Shown: positions 18,177-27,354 of the stretch, in pieces
Layout: each line of letters starts with the position of its first letter
Position numbering within the stretch: position 1 is the stretch's first letter
Assembly (NCBI RefSeq): GCF_014268505.2
Contig: NZ_JABWQP020000006.1
Coordinates: 1 to 64,000, forward strand
Length of the DNA: 64,000 nt
Direction: 5' to 3'
Source of the DNA: Pseudomonas khorasanensis
GTDB taxonomy: Bacteria; Pseudomonadota; Gammaproteobacteria; Pseudomonadales; Pseudomonadaceae
Made by a program: the position numbers and the translations under genes
Notes under the pieces: model-generated
The model's database searches: none
What the model was told of the DNA's origin: nothing
The model's input: only the letters and a program-made list of their open reading frames with translations

Positions 18177-18935
18177 TTAGAGGCGTTGCACGGTAACAGC
18201 GCCCGCCGCACCGGCAGGCCCCGGCTGCCCATCAGCCCCGGCCTTGCCATTTTTGCCGCCATCGGCGCGGTACACCAGGCAGCCCTTGGACTTGCCGCCC
18301 TTCCCGGCCTTGCCGCCCACACCCGCCGGGCCACCGGCACCGCCCGCCACGTTGACCTTGATCAAAGCCTGCGGAAAATCGCGCGGCACTTCAAGACGCA
18401 CCAGCGCGCCCGGTGCACCTGGCTGACCATCACTGCCGTCACTGCCATTGGCGCCGTGCCCGGCCGAGCCATAGGTGCAGCCTGGATCTTCACCGTTGCC
18501 GCCATCCAGCCCGACGAAACCCGGCGCACCGGTGCCGCCACGGGCATCGACCGTCAACTGCGGCGCGGTCAAGGCCTGAAATTGCAGATTGAGATTGCGC
18601 CCGGCCCGGGCGGCTTTTTCGTAAGTGCCAGGGGCGCCGCGTGCAGTGATCTGACTGCCGTCGCTCAGTTCGGCGCGCTTGACCTTCATCTCCAGCGCGG
18701 TTTCAGCCGGAACGATGGCGATGCGCGCTTCATGGCCCAGGCGCAGCTCATCGACGTTCAATTCGGCCACGTTCGACGGAATCAGCAAGGTGCCGTAATC
18801 GGCCACTTCCAGTTTTTCCAGTTTCAATGTGCTGGTGGTGTTCGGCAAACGCATCAGCGAGTTGCTTTGCACATTGACCACCTGGGCACAGGCCAGTGGG
18901 CTGATGAAGAGAGCGAGCAGGCAGAGTTTACGCAT
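18177..18935 (-). CDS. Exported collagen-like (Gly-X-Y-rich) protein
   Basis: 252 residues. Signal peptide MRKLCLLALFISPLACAQ. Residues about 20-130 form a beta-type head (LEKLEVADYGTLLIPSNVAELNVDELRLG, reminiscent of beta-helix or surface-repeat proteins). Then come two glycine-rich blocks with imperfect Gly-X-Y triplets (GGTGAPGFVGLDGGNGEDPG; GKAGADGQPGPAGAAGAV), separated by a short beta segment (ALVRLEVPRDFPQALIKVNV). Two cysteines (DPGCTYG, SKGCLVY) lie within the Gly-rich parts. Its ATG overlaps the end of the DUF1145 gene by 8 bp, suggesting coupled translation. Function unknown; periplasmic or surface location inferred. Confidence 0.78.
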   Translation of the reverse strand: MRKLCLLALFISPLACAQVVNVQSNSLMRLPNTTSTLKLEKLEVADYGTLLIPSNVAELNVDELRLGHEARIAIVPAETALEMKVKRAELSDGSQITARGAPGTYEKAARAGRNLNLQFQALTAPQLTVDARGGTGAPGFVGLDGGNGEDPGCTYGSAGHGANGSDGSDGQPGAPGALVRLEVPRDFPQALIKVNVAGGAGGPAGVGGKAGKGGKSKGCLVYRADGGKNGKAGADGQPGPAGAAGAVTVQRL

Positions 18936-19209
18936 GGGAAGAAGCCTCCGGAGCGGCCGGGGCCGGGATGGTTTGCAGGTGGAATACGCCGAATAACAGG
19001 ATGCGGCCGCGATCACGCCAAGGGTGCGAACGGCCCTTGAGGCTGCGATTGCACAGCAGCACTTCGAACACATGGAGAAGCAACAACAGAGCACCGGCCA
19101 GATTGACCAGCAGATGCAGCGGATGGACAAACGGTACCAACTGATTGGCCAGCACCACACAGCAGAACAGCAGGGTCAGCAAACGCCCCAGCCACCAGAA
19201 CACCTTCAT
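18928..19209 (-). CDS. DUF1145 (YhhL-like) membrane protein
   Basis: About 93 residues. Two hydrophobic helices (WWLGRLLTLLFCCVVLANQL and LHLLVNLAGALLLLLHVFEV), then a basic segment (LKGRSHPWRDRGRILLFGVF) conserved in the YhhL/DUF1145 family. The start is placed at MKVFWWLG, the family N-terminus. Inner-membrane protein of unknown role. Its stop codon lies inside the start of the collagen-like gene, and both would be on one transcript. Confidence 0.82.
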   Translation of the reverse strand: MKVFWWLGRLLTLLFCCVVLANQLVPFVHPLHLLVNLAGALLLLLHVFEVLLCNRSLKGRSHPWRDRGRILLFGVFHLQTIPAPAAPEASSHA

Positions 19210-19370
19210 ACGCCCCCCCGTGTTGCGAATTATTCTTTGCACGCACAGTACCGGCTTCTGCGGGGGATAAGCCAGAGGGAAAAATGAAATATCTGCAAAC
19301 ACCGATCAAATGGCTACCGGGGCCGAGAATCTCGACCCGGCAGCTCTAGCCTGCGGACTACAGCCCTTGC

Positions 19371-20093
19371 CTAACGATTGATGTGCAGCTCCACGCGACG
19401 GTTTTGCGCTCGACCGTCATCGCTGGCGTTGTCGGCGACCGGTTCACTTTCGCCGCGCCCCTCGCTGGTGAGCTTGTCCGGCGCCAGACCCTGACTCAGC
19501 AAATAAGCCGCGACACTGCTGGCCCGCCGTTCGGACAGCGCCTGGTTATAGGCGTCAGAGCCTTTGCTGTCGGTATGACCGATGACCTTGATGCCGACCA
19601 CATCGGCATTGCGCAGTTTGTCCATCAAGGTATCGAGCTGCGCTTTGGCCGCCGGGGTCAGGTCAGACTTGTCGAAATCAAACAGAACGTTGCCCGCGTC
19701 ACTCAAGGTGATCACTTCATTTTGCGGCGCCGGTTCGACCGGCTTCACAGTCGCCGGGTATTGCGGCAACGGGCAGCCACGGTGATCGACTTCGGTATTT
19801 TCCGGTGTATCCGGGCAACGGTCGCGGCGGTCGAATACGCCGTCGCTGTCTTCATCGCCATCCTGGGCATAACAGATCAACCCGCCGGTGAGGATGCCCA
19901 ACGCCGCGCCGCCGCCGGCCCAGCCTGCGCTTTCGATGGCACCGAGACCGCCGCCGACCAGCCCGCCCAGCAGGCTGCAGATCGGCCACGTACGTTGATT
20001 GAGGGGTGCGGTGCCATCGCTGTGAGTGGCACAACCGGTGAGCAAGCTGCCAAGCAGCAGCAACGGCAAGACGGACCTTGAGAAAACACGCAT
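19371..20093 (-). CDS. OmpA-family lipoprotein with calcium-binding (TSP3-type) repeat
   Basis: 240 residues. Signal with lipobox LLTGCATH. A glycine-zipper helix (GGLVGGGLGAIESAGWAGGGAAL) is followed by an Asp-rich repeat (DGDEDSDGVFDRRDRCPDTPENTEVD, thrombospondin type 3-like) and a C-terminal OmpA domain (NVLFDFDKSDLTPAAKAQLD; IGHTDSKGSDAYNQALSERRA; AQNRRVELHI). It probably anchors the outer membrane to peptidoglycan, with calcium binding in the linker. It is a close paralogue of the next gene upstream, 89 bp away on the same strand. Confidence 0.88.
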   Translation of the reverse strand: MRVFSRSVLPLLLLGSLLTGCATHSDGTAPLNQRTWPICSLLGGLVGGGLGAIESAGWAGGGAALGILTGGLICYAQDGDEDSDGVFDRRDRCPDTPENTEVDHRGCPLPQYPATVKPVEPAPQNEVITLSDAGNVLFDFDKSDLTPAAKAQLDTLMDKLRNADVVGIKVIGHTDSKGSDAYNQALSERRASSVAAYLLSQGLAPDKLTSEGRGESEPVADNASDDGRAQNRRVELHINR

Positions 20094-20182
20094 TTGTGAA
20101 CGCTCCTGTGTACCGGCCCATACCGGTTACACAGGAGTAAAGACCCGCATCCGCGACTGCACAAGCCGCGGATGCGAGAGGG

Positions 20183-20878
20183 CTAGCGGACGATTTTGAT
20201 TTCGGTGCGACGGTTCTGCGCGCGACCATCGGCCGACTTGTTATCGGCCACTGGCTGGCTTTCACCCAGGCCGGACACCGAAACGAAGCTGGCGCGTGGC
20301 ACGCCCTGCTGGATCAGGTACTCGACCACCGAATGCGCACGACGGTCCGAAAGCTTTTTGTTGTAGGCATCGCTGCCCACGCTGTCGGTATGACCGGTCA
20401 CGGTCAGTTGCGCGGTGGAGGATTCCTGTTTCAGGCGGTCGGCGACTTTGTCGAGCACTTGCTTGTCAGGGCTGGTCAGCGCGGCCTTGTCGAATTCGAA
20501 GTGCACATCACGGATGACGATGGTTTCCTCCTTGACCACAACCGCTTCTTCGACCACTGGCGCAGGCGTCGGTGGCGGGCAACCGTCAGCATCGACCTGC
20601 ACGCCTTTGGGCGTGCCCGGGCACTTGTCGCGACTGTCCGGCACGCCATCGCCATCTTCGTCGCCATCACCATGCACCCAGCAATAGGCAGCTGCGGTGC
20701 CGCCGACCAGCAGCGCACCGTAACCGGCCCACGCAGCACTTTCCGTCGCGCCCAGACCGGCGCCAACAACACCACCGACCGCCGCACAGGTGGGCCAGTC
20801 GGTTTTCTGCAAACCTGCGCAACCAGTCAACACACTGGTTAGCAGAACCAAGGGTAATGCTGTGCGAACTATGCTCAT
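20183..20878 (-). CDS. OmpA-family lipoprotein, paralogue of the adjacent gene
   Basis: 231 residues with the same order as its neighbour: lipobox LTGCAG, glycine-zipper helix (GGVVGAGLGATESAAWAGYGAL), TSP3-like DGDEDGDGVPDSRDKCPGTP, then an OmpA domain (VHFEFDKAALTSPDKQ; VTGHTDSVGSDAYNKKLSDRRAHSV; AQNRRTEIKIV). The two genes clearly arose by tandem duplication and have since diverged. Similar short sequences ending in GGAGTAAAGACC lie just upstream of both reading frames, which may be a shared promoter or leader element copied with the gene. Confidence 0.88.
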   Translation of the reverse strand: MSIVRTALPLVLLTSVLTGCAGLQKTDWPTCAAVGGVVGAGLGATESAAWAGYGALLVGGTAAAYCWVHGDGDEDGDGVPDSRDKCPGTPKGVQVDADGCPPPTPAPVVEEAVVVKEETIVIRDVHFEFDKAALTSPDKQVLDKVADRLKQESSTAQLTVTGHTDSVGSDAYNKKLSDRRAHSVVEYLIQQGVPRASFVSVSGLGESQPVADNKSADGRAQNRRTEIKIVR

Positions 20879-21077
20879 CTAGTTTTCTCCTGAGGGATCG
20901 GCTTAAAACCGATTCAGGGAGTAAAGACCGGAGTTTTAATCTCCGCCAGCAATAGGCCAGCGCTGTTTGCGACCGTGTTCACAGGTGTTTGCCACTTTTG
21001 GCGCAAACATGCGCCACGGAAGGCTTTGCCACCGCAGCCTGGCAGGCTAGTCTTGGCGATCTGAATGAGGAGCTTCG

Positions 21078-21575
21078 ATGAACGTCGCCATTTCTTCGCG
21101 CACGCCGCAACAGGCGCTGGCCGCTTTGCTGGATCGCTACGCCCCGGCTCGACTGCTGTTGATCGGCGCCAGCGAATTTCCGGCATTGAGCGCTTTTAAA
21201 GAGGCGCATCCGGACAGCGTCGTCGCCCACGCCGCGCCCGGGGCATTGCCCGCCGATCTGGCCGGGCAACGCTTCGATCTGGCGCTGGTGGTCGATTGCC
21301 TGGAACATTTGCCCAAGCGCGACGGCCTGAACCTGTTGGGCGGCATCCGTAACCTCAACGCCAGCCGCATCGCGGTGGTGGCAGATCTGTCGGCGTGCGG
21401 CTGGCAGGAAACCGACTTTTACTCGCTGGCACTGCAAGCCAGCGAGCGTTTCCAGCGTGACGATCAGGTGCTGACCCTGTTCACCTACGATCTGCTCGAC
21501 TACAAACAAGTCCCCGACTGGCTCAATTCACGCTTCTGGGCCAATCCGGAAAACTTCGGGAAATACTGGTGGTAA
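21078..21575 (+). CDS. Conserved protein with methyltransferase-like Rossmann features
   Basis: 165 residues, no signal peptide. [13 protein letters not shown] looks like a degenerate nucleotide- or SAM-binding loop, and [28 protein letters not shown] matches the post-motif II region of SAM methyltransferases. The usual glycine-rich ExGxG is not intact and the protein is short, so catalysis is doubtful. I believe this is the Pseudomonas DUF6231 family, but that is from memory. It leads a plus-strand cluster with YchJ, a LEA-type lipoprotein and a SEC-C protein, with only 4 bp to ychJ. Confidence 0.7.
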   Translation: MNVAISSRTPQQALAALLDRYAPARLLLIGASEFPALSAFKEAHPDSVVAHAAPGALPADLAGQRFDLALVVDCLEHLPKRDGLNLLGGIRNLNASRIAVVADLSACGWQETDFYSLALQASERFQRDDQVLTLFTYDLLDYKQVPDWLNSRFWANPENFGKYWW

Positions 21576-21579
21576 TGCA

Positions 21580-22056
21580 ATGAGTACAGCCATTTGCCCT
21601 TGCGGCAGCGGCAACCTGCTGGAGGCCTGCTGCGGCCCTTATCACGAGGGCCACCCGGCGCCGTGCGCCGAAGCCTTGATGCGCTCGCGCTACAGCGCTT
21701 ACGTGTTGGGGCTGGTCGATTACCTCGTAGCGACCACCCTGCCCGCGCAACAAGCGGGTTTGAACCGGCAGTCGATCAGCGACTGGAGCGCGCAGAGCAC
21801 CTGGCTCGGCCTCGAAGTTGACAGTTCGGAAGTCTTTGGCGGCCAGCCGGAACATGCCTTCGTGACCTTCACCGCGCGCTGGCACGACAGCCAGGGCGAG
21901 CACAGTCATCGTGAGCGATCCTCGTTCGTGCAGAACGCCGGGCGCTGGTATTTCATCGACCCGACGGTGCAGATGAAGCTGGGGCGCAATGACAATTGCC
22001 TGTGCGGCAGCGGGCAGAAATTCAAGAAATGTTGCTCGGGGTATTTCGGCGCTTAG
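21580..22056 (+). CDS. YchJ-family protein with two SEC-C motifs
   Basis: 158 residues. It is bounded by two zinc-binding SEC-C motifs: [14 protein letters not shown] at the N-terminus and [15 protein letters not shown] at the C-terminus. Between them is an NTF2-like domain ([31 protein letters not shown]). This is the standard YchJ layout and length. Function is not established; metal binding is expected. Probably translated from the same mRNA as the gene 4 bp upstream. Confidence 0.92.
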   Translation: MSTAICPCGSGNLLEACCGPYHEGHPAPCAEALMRSRYSAYVLGLVDYLVATTLPAQQAGLNRQSISDWSAQSTWLGLEVDSSEVFGGQPEHAFVTFTARWHDSQGEHSHRERSSFVQNAGRWYFIDPTVQMKLGRNDNCLCGSGQKFKKCCSGYFGA

Positions 22057-22098
22057 ACCGGCCGGCGACTAGACTGGGGTCAAAGGGAGTCCTACTCG

Positions 22099-22584
22099 AT
22101 GCTCGGTCAATGGCACACATTTCAACTGTTCACCTTGGTGCTGATCCTCAACCTCGGCGGCTGTGCCTCGTGGTTCAGCGATGACAGCGTCGAGCCCGCC
22201 GTGCATCTGGTGAAAGTCGAAGTGGTGCGGGCAAAGCTGCTTGAACAGAGATTCATCCTGCACTTTCGCATCGACAACCCCTACGACAGCGACCTGACCG
22301 TACGCGGCATGGAATACCGCATTCACCTAGCAGACATGCTGCTGACCGAGGGGGAGCATGAACACTGGTTTACCGTCGGGCCCAAACGCAGCGCCTATTT
22401 CAAGGTACCGATCCGCACCAACTTATGGCCCAAGGTCAAAACCGTAGTGAAGCTGCTGAAAAAACCGAATCAGCAGATTCCCTATCGATTGGAGGGAGAA
22501 CTGGAAACCGGTTTATTCATCGCTCACTACGTGCACCTTGAGCGCAATGGCGTGATAATCCCCGCCGATCTAACTCCGGAGTGA
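22099..22584 (+). CDS. LEA type 2 (WHy-domain) lipoprotein
   Basis: 161 residues. A hydrophobic N-terminus ends in a lipobox-like NLGGCASW. The rest is one WHy/LEA14 beta domain: [38 protein letters not shown] is the classical 'N-P-ydlplrg-yei' signature. Such proteins occur in bacterial envelopes with suggested roles in desiccation or stress. The end overlaps the upstream GTG of the next frame, so the two genes are probably coupled. Confidence 0.85.
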   Translation: MLGQWHTFQLFTLVLILNLGGCASWFSDDSVEPAVHLVKVEVVRAKLLEQRFILHFRIDNPYDSDLTVRGMEYRIHLADMLLTEGEHEHWFTVGPKRSAYFKVPIRTNLWPKVKTVVKLLKKPNQQIPYRLEGELETGLFIAHYVHLERNGVIIPADLTPE

Positions 22585-22589
22585 CCTCG

Positions 22590-22793
22590 ATGACCCAGCA
22601 ACCCCATGTCCATGGCCCTGACTGCAACCACGATCATGACCACCATCACGATCACGACCATGGCCATGTCCACGGCCCGAACTGCGGCCACGCCCACCAG
22701 GAACCAGTGCGCAACGCCCTGAAAGACGTTGGCCGCAACGACCCTTGCCCATGCGGCAACGGCAAGAAATTCAAGAAGTGCCACGGGGCTTGA
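22590..22793 (+). CDS. Small SEC-C protein with His-rich N-terminus
   Basis: 67 residues. The first 35 or so are extremely rich in His and Asp ([21 protein letters not shown]), plus two HGP-x-C motifs, a likely metal-loading site. The C-terminus is a SEC-C zinc motif, [18 protein letters not shown], as in SecA tails. The ATG at 22590 is chosen; an in-frame GTG nine bases earlier overlaps the previous gene. With YchJ 0.5 kb upstream this gives two SEC-C proteins in one operon. A zinc or nickel chaperone or storage role is possible but unproven. Confidence 0.85.
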   Translation: MTQQPHVHGPDCNHDHDHHHDHDHGHVHGPNCGHAHQEPVRNALKDVGRNDPCPCGNGKKFKKCHGA

Positions 22794-22831
22794 TGCCCAG
22801 GGCGAAGATCTTCTTCGCCTGACACATCGCC

Positions 22832-22912
22832 TTCGCGAGCAGGCTCGCTCCTACAGGGATCGCGTTCATTCAGTTGAAATGCACTCCACTCTGGGAGCGA
22901 GCCTGCTCGCGA
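22832..22912. repeat. REP doublet, outward orientation
   Basis: TTCGCGAGCAGGCTCGCTCC at the left and GGGAGCGAGCCTGCTCGCGA at the right, between convergent genes. The ends have point changes relative to other copies (CTACAG instead of CCACAG). Confidence 0.85.
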
Positions 22913-22938
22913 TGCAGGCGGCACATTCACCACAAACC

Positions 22939-23496
22939 TCAGCCCGCCGCCAACACCTGCGCGACACTGACCACCGTCGCATACTCCCCGTGCAGATTCC
23001 CCAGCGACATCCCATGCACTTCTTCAGCCGTACGCGGTGTGCCGAAATAATCGGCCTTGTCGAAGGTAAAGCACGCGTCCTCCGCTACCCACGCGTCGAA
23101 GCCCAGATTGCCCGCCGACCGCGCTGTAGATTCCACCGAATTATTCGTGGCCACGCCGACAATGATCACCTGCCCGATCCCCGCCTCGCGTAGCCGCACC
23201 TCCAGCCCTGTCGCGCAAAACGCATCGGGAACCTGTTTCTGGATCAGCCATTCACCGTCCTGCGGCACAAAGCGCGGCTGAAACTCCACCCCCGACTGTT
23301 CAGGCCAGAACACCGATTCCGGCGAGCGCGACAAATGTTGCACATGAATCACCGGGCGCCCGGTACGTCGCCACAGCCCCAGCAGATCGAGCATTCGCTC
23401 TTCGGCCTGAGGGTTATTCCGGCGCCCCAGACGCGGATGCAGAATGCCTTTTTGCTGGTCAATGATGATCAGTGCAGCGTTGGCCTGAAGCTCCAT
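22939..23496 (-). CDS. Isochorismatase-family cysteine hydrolase
   Basis: 185 residues. Catalytic triad residues are recognisable: Asp in AALIIIDQQKGI, Lys in LIQKQVPDAF, and Cys in the late segment, where the family 'GVATNxCV' reads GVATNNSVESTAR. The nucleophile Cys of most members is therefore replaced by Ser here (GVATNNSVEST). A cysteine does occur later (EDACFTFDK). The enzyme may be an altered nicotinamidase-like hydrolase or use Ser. No associated pathway genes; a REP separates it from the SEC-C cluster. Confidence 0.82.
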   Translation of the reverse strand: MELQANAALIIIDQQKGILHPRLGRRNNPQAEERMLDLLGLWRRTGRPVIHVQHLSRSPESVFWPEQSGVEFQPRFVPQDGEWLIQKQVPDAFCATGLEVRLREAGIGQVIIVGVATNNSVESTARSAGNLGFDAWVAEDACFTFDKADYFGTPRTAEEVHGMSLGNLHGEYATVVSVAQVLAAG

Positions 23497-23695
23497 GGCG
23501 ATTTATCTCATGCAAGGTCATTGGATATTTCCATAGTTCAACACCACCGGTTTCTCACAGGCAACTGCAAACCCTCTGACCGATCGGCGCACAAGTGCAC
23601 AAATAAGCGCTCGCCCCGCTTGCGCGGCCCTCGCGCCCTCACTAACGTAGCGGCTTTATTGCGTCCCCAGCCTTATACCCCGCAGGAGCTTCGCC

Positions 23696-26146
23696 ATGGC
23701 CTCGCCAGCCCTTACACATTTTCTTCCCCGGTTCGGCGTTGCCGCAGCAGTGGCCGGTGTCCTCGGCCTGTCCGGTTGCCAGACCTGGAACGCCCAGGAC
23801 AGCCTGCCGCCGGCTTCCGGTGTGCAACCGCTCAAGGGCCTGGCGCAGAACGTTTCGGTGCGGCGCAATGCGATGGGCATGCCGTTGATCGAAAGCAACA
23901 GCTTCCATGACGCCCTGTTCAGCCTCGGCTACGTCCACGCCAGCGACCGCATCAATCAGATGGTCACTCTGCGCCTGTTGGCCCAGGGACGTCTGGCGGA
24001 AATGTCAGGCGCGTCAATGCTCGACGCCGACCGCTACATGCGCGCGGTCAGCCTGAAGAAAAGTGCCGGCGAGTTGTACAAGGCCTCGTCGCCACGGCTC
24101 AAACGGTTCTTCGAGGTCTATGCTCGGGGCGTCAACGCTTACCTGTTCCGCTACGCCGACAAATTGCCGGGCGATCTCGCCGCCAGCGGTTACAAACCGG
24201 AATACTGGAAACCGGAAGATTCGGCGCTGATTTTCGTGCTGTTGAATTTCAGCCAGTCGGCCAACCTGCCGGAAGAAATTGCCTCGCTGGTGCTCGCGCA
24301 AACCGTGACCAGCGACAAACTCGCTTGGCTGAGCCCGTCGGCACCTGACGAAAATCTGCCATTGGCCGAAGCCGACAAACTGCAAGGACTCAAGCTCAAC
24401 GGACAGATCCCGGGTCTGGCTGAACTGAGCAGCGCCAGCCAGCAACTGTCGGCGCTGAACCTGCTCGGCACGCCCACTTCCAGCAACTGGGCGATCGCCC
24501 CGCAACGCAGCCGCAGCGGCAAGAGCCTGCTGGCCAGCGACGCGCACGGGCCGCTGGCCGCACCATCGCTGTGGAGCTTCGTGCAAATCCGCGCGCCTAA
24601 ATATCAGGCGGCCGGCGTTACGGTAGCTGGCTTGCCGATGGTCCTCGGTGGGTTCAACGGCAAAGTGGCGTGGAGCATGACCAGCGTGCTTGGCGACAAT
24701 CAGGATCTGTTCCTGGAAAAGATCCGCCGTCAGGGCAGCAGCCTGACCTACGAGGTCAATGGCAAATGGCAGGCGCTGGGCGTGCGCAACGAAACCTACT
24801 TCGTCAAAGGTCAGCGGCCGATTCGCGAAGCGGTGTATGAAACGCGCCACGGCGCCCTGCTCAACAGTGCCCGGGTGGCGGCGCAGGGCAACGGTTTCGG
24901 CCTGGCGTTGCAGACGCCGGGTTTGACCGATGACAAAACACTGGACGCCTACTTCGACCTGACGCGCGCGCAAAACGTCGAGCGCGCCTCGGATGCCAGC
25001 CGCGAAATCCGCGCGATCACCCTGAATCTGGTGTTCGCCGATGCGAGCAATATCGGCTGGCAAGTCACCGGACGTTTCCCCAACCGCCGCGAAGGCGAAG
25101 GCCTGCTGCCCTCGCCGGGCTGGGACGGTCGTTATGACTGGGACGGTTACGCCGACCCGATGTTGCACCCCTACGATCAGGACCCGGCACAAGGCTGGCT
25201 CGGCACCGCCAACCAGCGCGTGATCCCGGATGGCTACGGCATGCAGCTGTCGAAATCTTGGGCAGCACCAGAGCGCGGCGAACGGCTCGCCCAACTGGCG
25301 GGCGCGGGCAAACACGACAGCCGCAGCGTGATTGCCATGCAGTACGACCAGACCACGACCTTTGCCGAAAAACTGAAAAAAGTCTTCGAGGCGCCGGGCA
25401 TGAAGCAGCCGTTGAAGCAGGCCATCGATGCCCTGCCCGACGCTGATCGCAGCAAGGCACGCGAAGCATTCACCCGCTTGATGGCGTTCGACGGCAAGCT
25501 CAGCCCGACCTCGGCCGATGCGGCGGTTTATGAACTGTTTTTGCAGGAAAGCATGAAGCAAATGTTCCTCGACGAACTCGGCCCTGAGTCGAGCGCTACG
25601 TGGAAAGCGTTTATCGCAAATGGCGATTTGTCCTACGCAGCGCAGGCCGACCATTTGCTGGGCCGTGAAGACAGTCCGTTCTGGGATGACGTTCGCACGC
25701 CTCAGAAAGAAGACAAGGCTACCCTGCTCGCCCGCAGCCTCGCCGCTGCGATCAGCGCTGGCGACAGCCTGTTGGGCGGCGATCACAAAGCCTGGCAGTG
25801 GGGCAAATTGCACAGCTACGTCTGGAAGAATGCCAACGGCCAGACCGTGCGCGGGCCAGTCGCAGCGGGTGGTGATCACACGACGTTGAACACCGCGGCG
25901 TTCGCCTGGGGTCAGGACTTCAGCACGACGCGTGCACCGTCGATGCGCTTTATCGTCGACTTTGGTCAAAGTGAACCGCTGATGGCTCAGAACGGTACGG
26001 GGCAATCGGGGAATCCGTTGAGCCCGAACTACCTGAACGGGATCGATGCGTGGCTCAAGAGCCAGTACATTGGCTTGCCGATGCAACCGCAGAACTTTGA
26101 TCGGGTGTATGGCAAGGCGCGTTTGACCCTCACGCCCGCAAAATAA
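23696..26146 (+). CDS. quiP: Acyl-homoserine-lactone acylase QuiP (penicillin acylase family)
   Basis: 816 residues of the Ntn-hydrolase penicillin acylase family. A signal peptide with lipobox-like LSGCQT (Cys28) directs it to the periplasm. The precursor would be cut before Ser263 ([20 protein letters not shown]), whose free amino group acts as catalytic base. The sequence is very like P. aeruginosa PA1032 QuiP as I recall it, for example [16 protein letters not shown] and [19 protein letters not shown]. QuiP removes the acyl chain from long-chain AHL signals, giving signal turnover or growth on AHLs. No luxI or luxR gene is in the window. Confidence 0.92.
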   Translation: MASPALTHFLPRFGVAAAVAGVLGLSGCQTWNAQDSLPPASGVQPLKGLAQNVSVRRNAMGMPLIESNSFHDALFSLGYVHASDRINQMVTLRLLAQGRLAEMSGASMLDADRYMRAVSLKKSAGELYKASSPRLKRFFEVYARGVNAYLFRYADKLPGDLAASGYKPEYWKPEDSALIFVLLNFSQSANLPEEIASLVLAQTVTSDKLAWLSPSAPDENLPLAEADKLQGLKLNGQIPGLAELSSASQQLSALNLLGTPTSSNWAIAPQRSRSGKSLLASDAHGPLAAPSLWSFVQIRAPKYQAAGVTVAGLPMVLGGFNGKVAWSMTSVLGDNQDLFLEKIRRQGSSLTYEVNGKWQALGVRNETYFVKGQRPIREAVYETRHGALLNSARVAAQGNGFGLALQTPGLTDDKTLDAYFDLTRAQNVERASDASREIRAITLNLVFADASNIGWQVTGRFPNRREGEGLLPSPGWDGRYDWDGYADPMLHPYDQDPAQGWLGTANQRVIPDGYGMQLSKSWAAPERGERLAQLAGAGKHDSRSVIAMQYDQTTTFAEKLKKVFEAPGMKQPLKQAIDALPDADRSKAREAFTRLMAFDGKLSPTSADAAVYELFLQESMKQMFLDELGPESSATWKAFIANGDLSYAAQADHLLGREDSPFWDDVRTPQKEDKATLLARSLAAAISAGDSLLGGDHKAWQWGKLHSYVWKNANGQTVRGPVAAGGDHTTLNTAAFAWGQDFSTTRAPSMRFIVDFGQSEPLMAQNGTGQSGNPLSPNYLNGIDAWLKSQYIGLPMQPQNFDRVYGKARLTLTPAK

Positions 26147-26164
26147 TCCAGACCGCCCACTACC

Positions 26165-26195
26165 TGATCGTTCCCACGCTCTGGTGGGAATGATC
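26165..26195. repeat. Degenerate GATCGTTCCCACG palindrome
   Basis: GATCGTTCCCACGCTCT followed by the imperfect complement GGTGGGAATGATC. It is a short form of the element at 59648-59751. It lies in the 173-bp gap between quiP and the exonuclease gene; nothing else is evident there except a GGGAGAGGGC-rich stretch. Confidence 0.65.
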
Positions 26196-26319
26196 CATCC
26201 GCGCACGGGTACGATCAACCAAGGGAGAGGGCTGGGGTGAGGGTTGCGGTTGAAAACCGATAGAACTTCCATCCCCACGTCAGCCTCATACTTAACAAGC
26301 CCTCCATTCTGGTCACGAC

Positions 26320-27354
26320 ATGGATCTTGTTATCGCCCGACCCGAAGGTCTCTACTGCCCCGCCGGGGATTTCTATATCGATCCGTGGCGGCCGGTCGAG
26401 CGTTCGGTGATCACCCATGCCCACGGCGATCACGCGCGAACCGGCAATCAGCATTACCTCTCAAGCAGCGCCAGCGAAGGGATTCTGCGTTCGCGCCTGG
26501 GGCACGACATCAATCTGCAAACCCTCGACTACGGCCAGCGCCTGACCCATCACGGTGTCACCTTGAGTTTTCACCCGGCCGGCCATGTGCTCGGTTCGGC
26601 GCAAGTGCGTCTGGAATATGGCGGCGAAGTCTGGGTCGCGTCCGGTGATTACAAAATCGAGCCGGACGGCACCTGCGACCCGTTCGAACCGGTGCGTTGC
26701 CACACCTTCATCACCGAATCGACCTTCGGCCTGCCAATCTACCGCTGGCAGCCCCAGGCGCAGGTGTTCAGCGAGATCAACGAATGGTGGAAAGCCAATA
26801 TCGCCGCCGGCAAGGCCAGCGTGCTGTTCTGCTACTCCTTCGGCAAGGCCCAGCGGATTCTCCACGGCATCGATGAAAACCTCGGGCCGATCCTCAGCCA
26901 CGGCGCGGTCGAACCCTTGAACCGCGTCTATCGCGAGGCCGGCGTGTACCTGCCGCCGACCATCTATGCCGGCGACGTGAAAAAAACCGATCCGGTGATG
27001 CGTCAGGCGCTGATCATCGCCCCGCCCTCGGCCGGCGGCAGCACCTGGATGCGGCGCTTCGGCGAATACAGCGACGCCTTCGCCAGCGGCTGGATGCGCC
27101 TGCGCGGCACCCGTCGGCGGCGCGGTGTGGATCGCGGCTTTGTCCTGTCCGACCATGCCGATTGGCCCGGCCTGCTGTGGGCGATCGAGCAGACCGGCGC
27201 GGAACGGGTGATGGTCACGCACGGATCGATTGGCGTGCTCGTGCGTCACCTGCGCGAAAAAGGCCTCGACGCCCAAGGCTTCAGTACCGAATACGGCGAT
27301 GACGAAGAGGACAACATCACCGCCGAACCGACCGTCGCCGAGACGTCCGCATGA
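26320..27354 (+). CDS. Ligase-associated DNA exonuclease (metallo-beta-lactamase fold)
   Basis: 344 residues. An MBL/beta-CASP-type nuclease: HxHxDH is ITHAHGDHAR (His33, His35, Asp37, His38), followed by SFHPAGHVLGSAQ and VASGDYK, which supply further metal ligands. Late VLSDHADWPGL and MVTHGS complete the family pattern. This is the 'putative exonuclease, DNA ligase-associated' family (TIGR04122 type). It overlaps the ligase gene by 4 bp (ATGA), so the two are translationally coupled. Together with the ligase, Lhr-type helicase and PdeM it makes a known four-gene DNA repair set. Confidence 0.92.
   Translation: MDLVIARPEGLYCPAGDFYIDPWRPVERSVITHAHGDHARTGNQHYLSSSASEGILRSRLGHDINLQTLDYGQRLTHHGVTLSFHPAGHVLGSAQVRLEYGGEVWVASGDYKIEPDGTCDPFEPVRCHTFITESTFGLPIYRWQPQAQVFSEINEWWKANIAAGKASVLFCYSFGKAQRILHGIDENLGPILSHGAVEPLNRVYREAGVYLPPTIYAGDVKKTDPVMRQALIIAPPSAGGSTWMRRFGEYSDAFASGWMRLRGTRRRRGVDRGFVLSDHADWPGLLWAIEQTGAERVMVTHGSIGVLVRHLREKGLDAQGFSTEYGDDEEDNITAEPTVAETSA

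Noticed and set aside
24014..26278. Long minus-strand open frame opposite quiP
   Set aside because: Antisense shadow; quiP motifs are complete on the plus strand.
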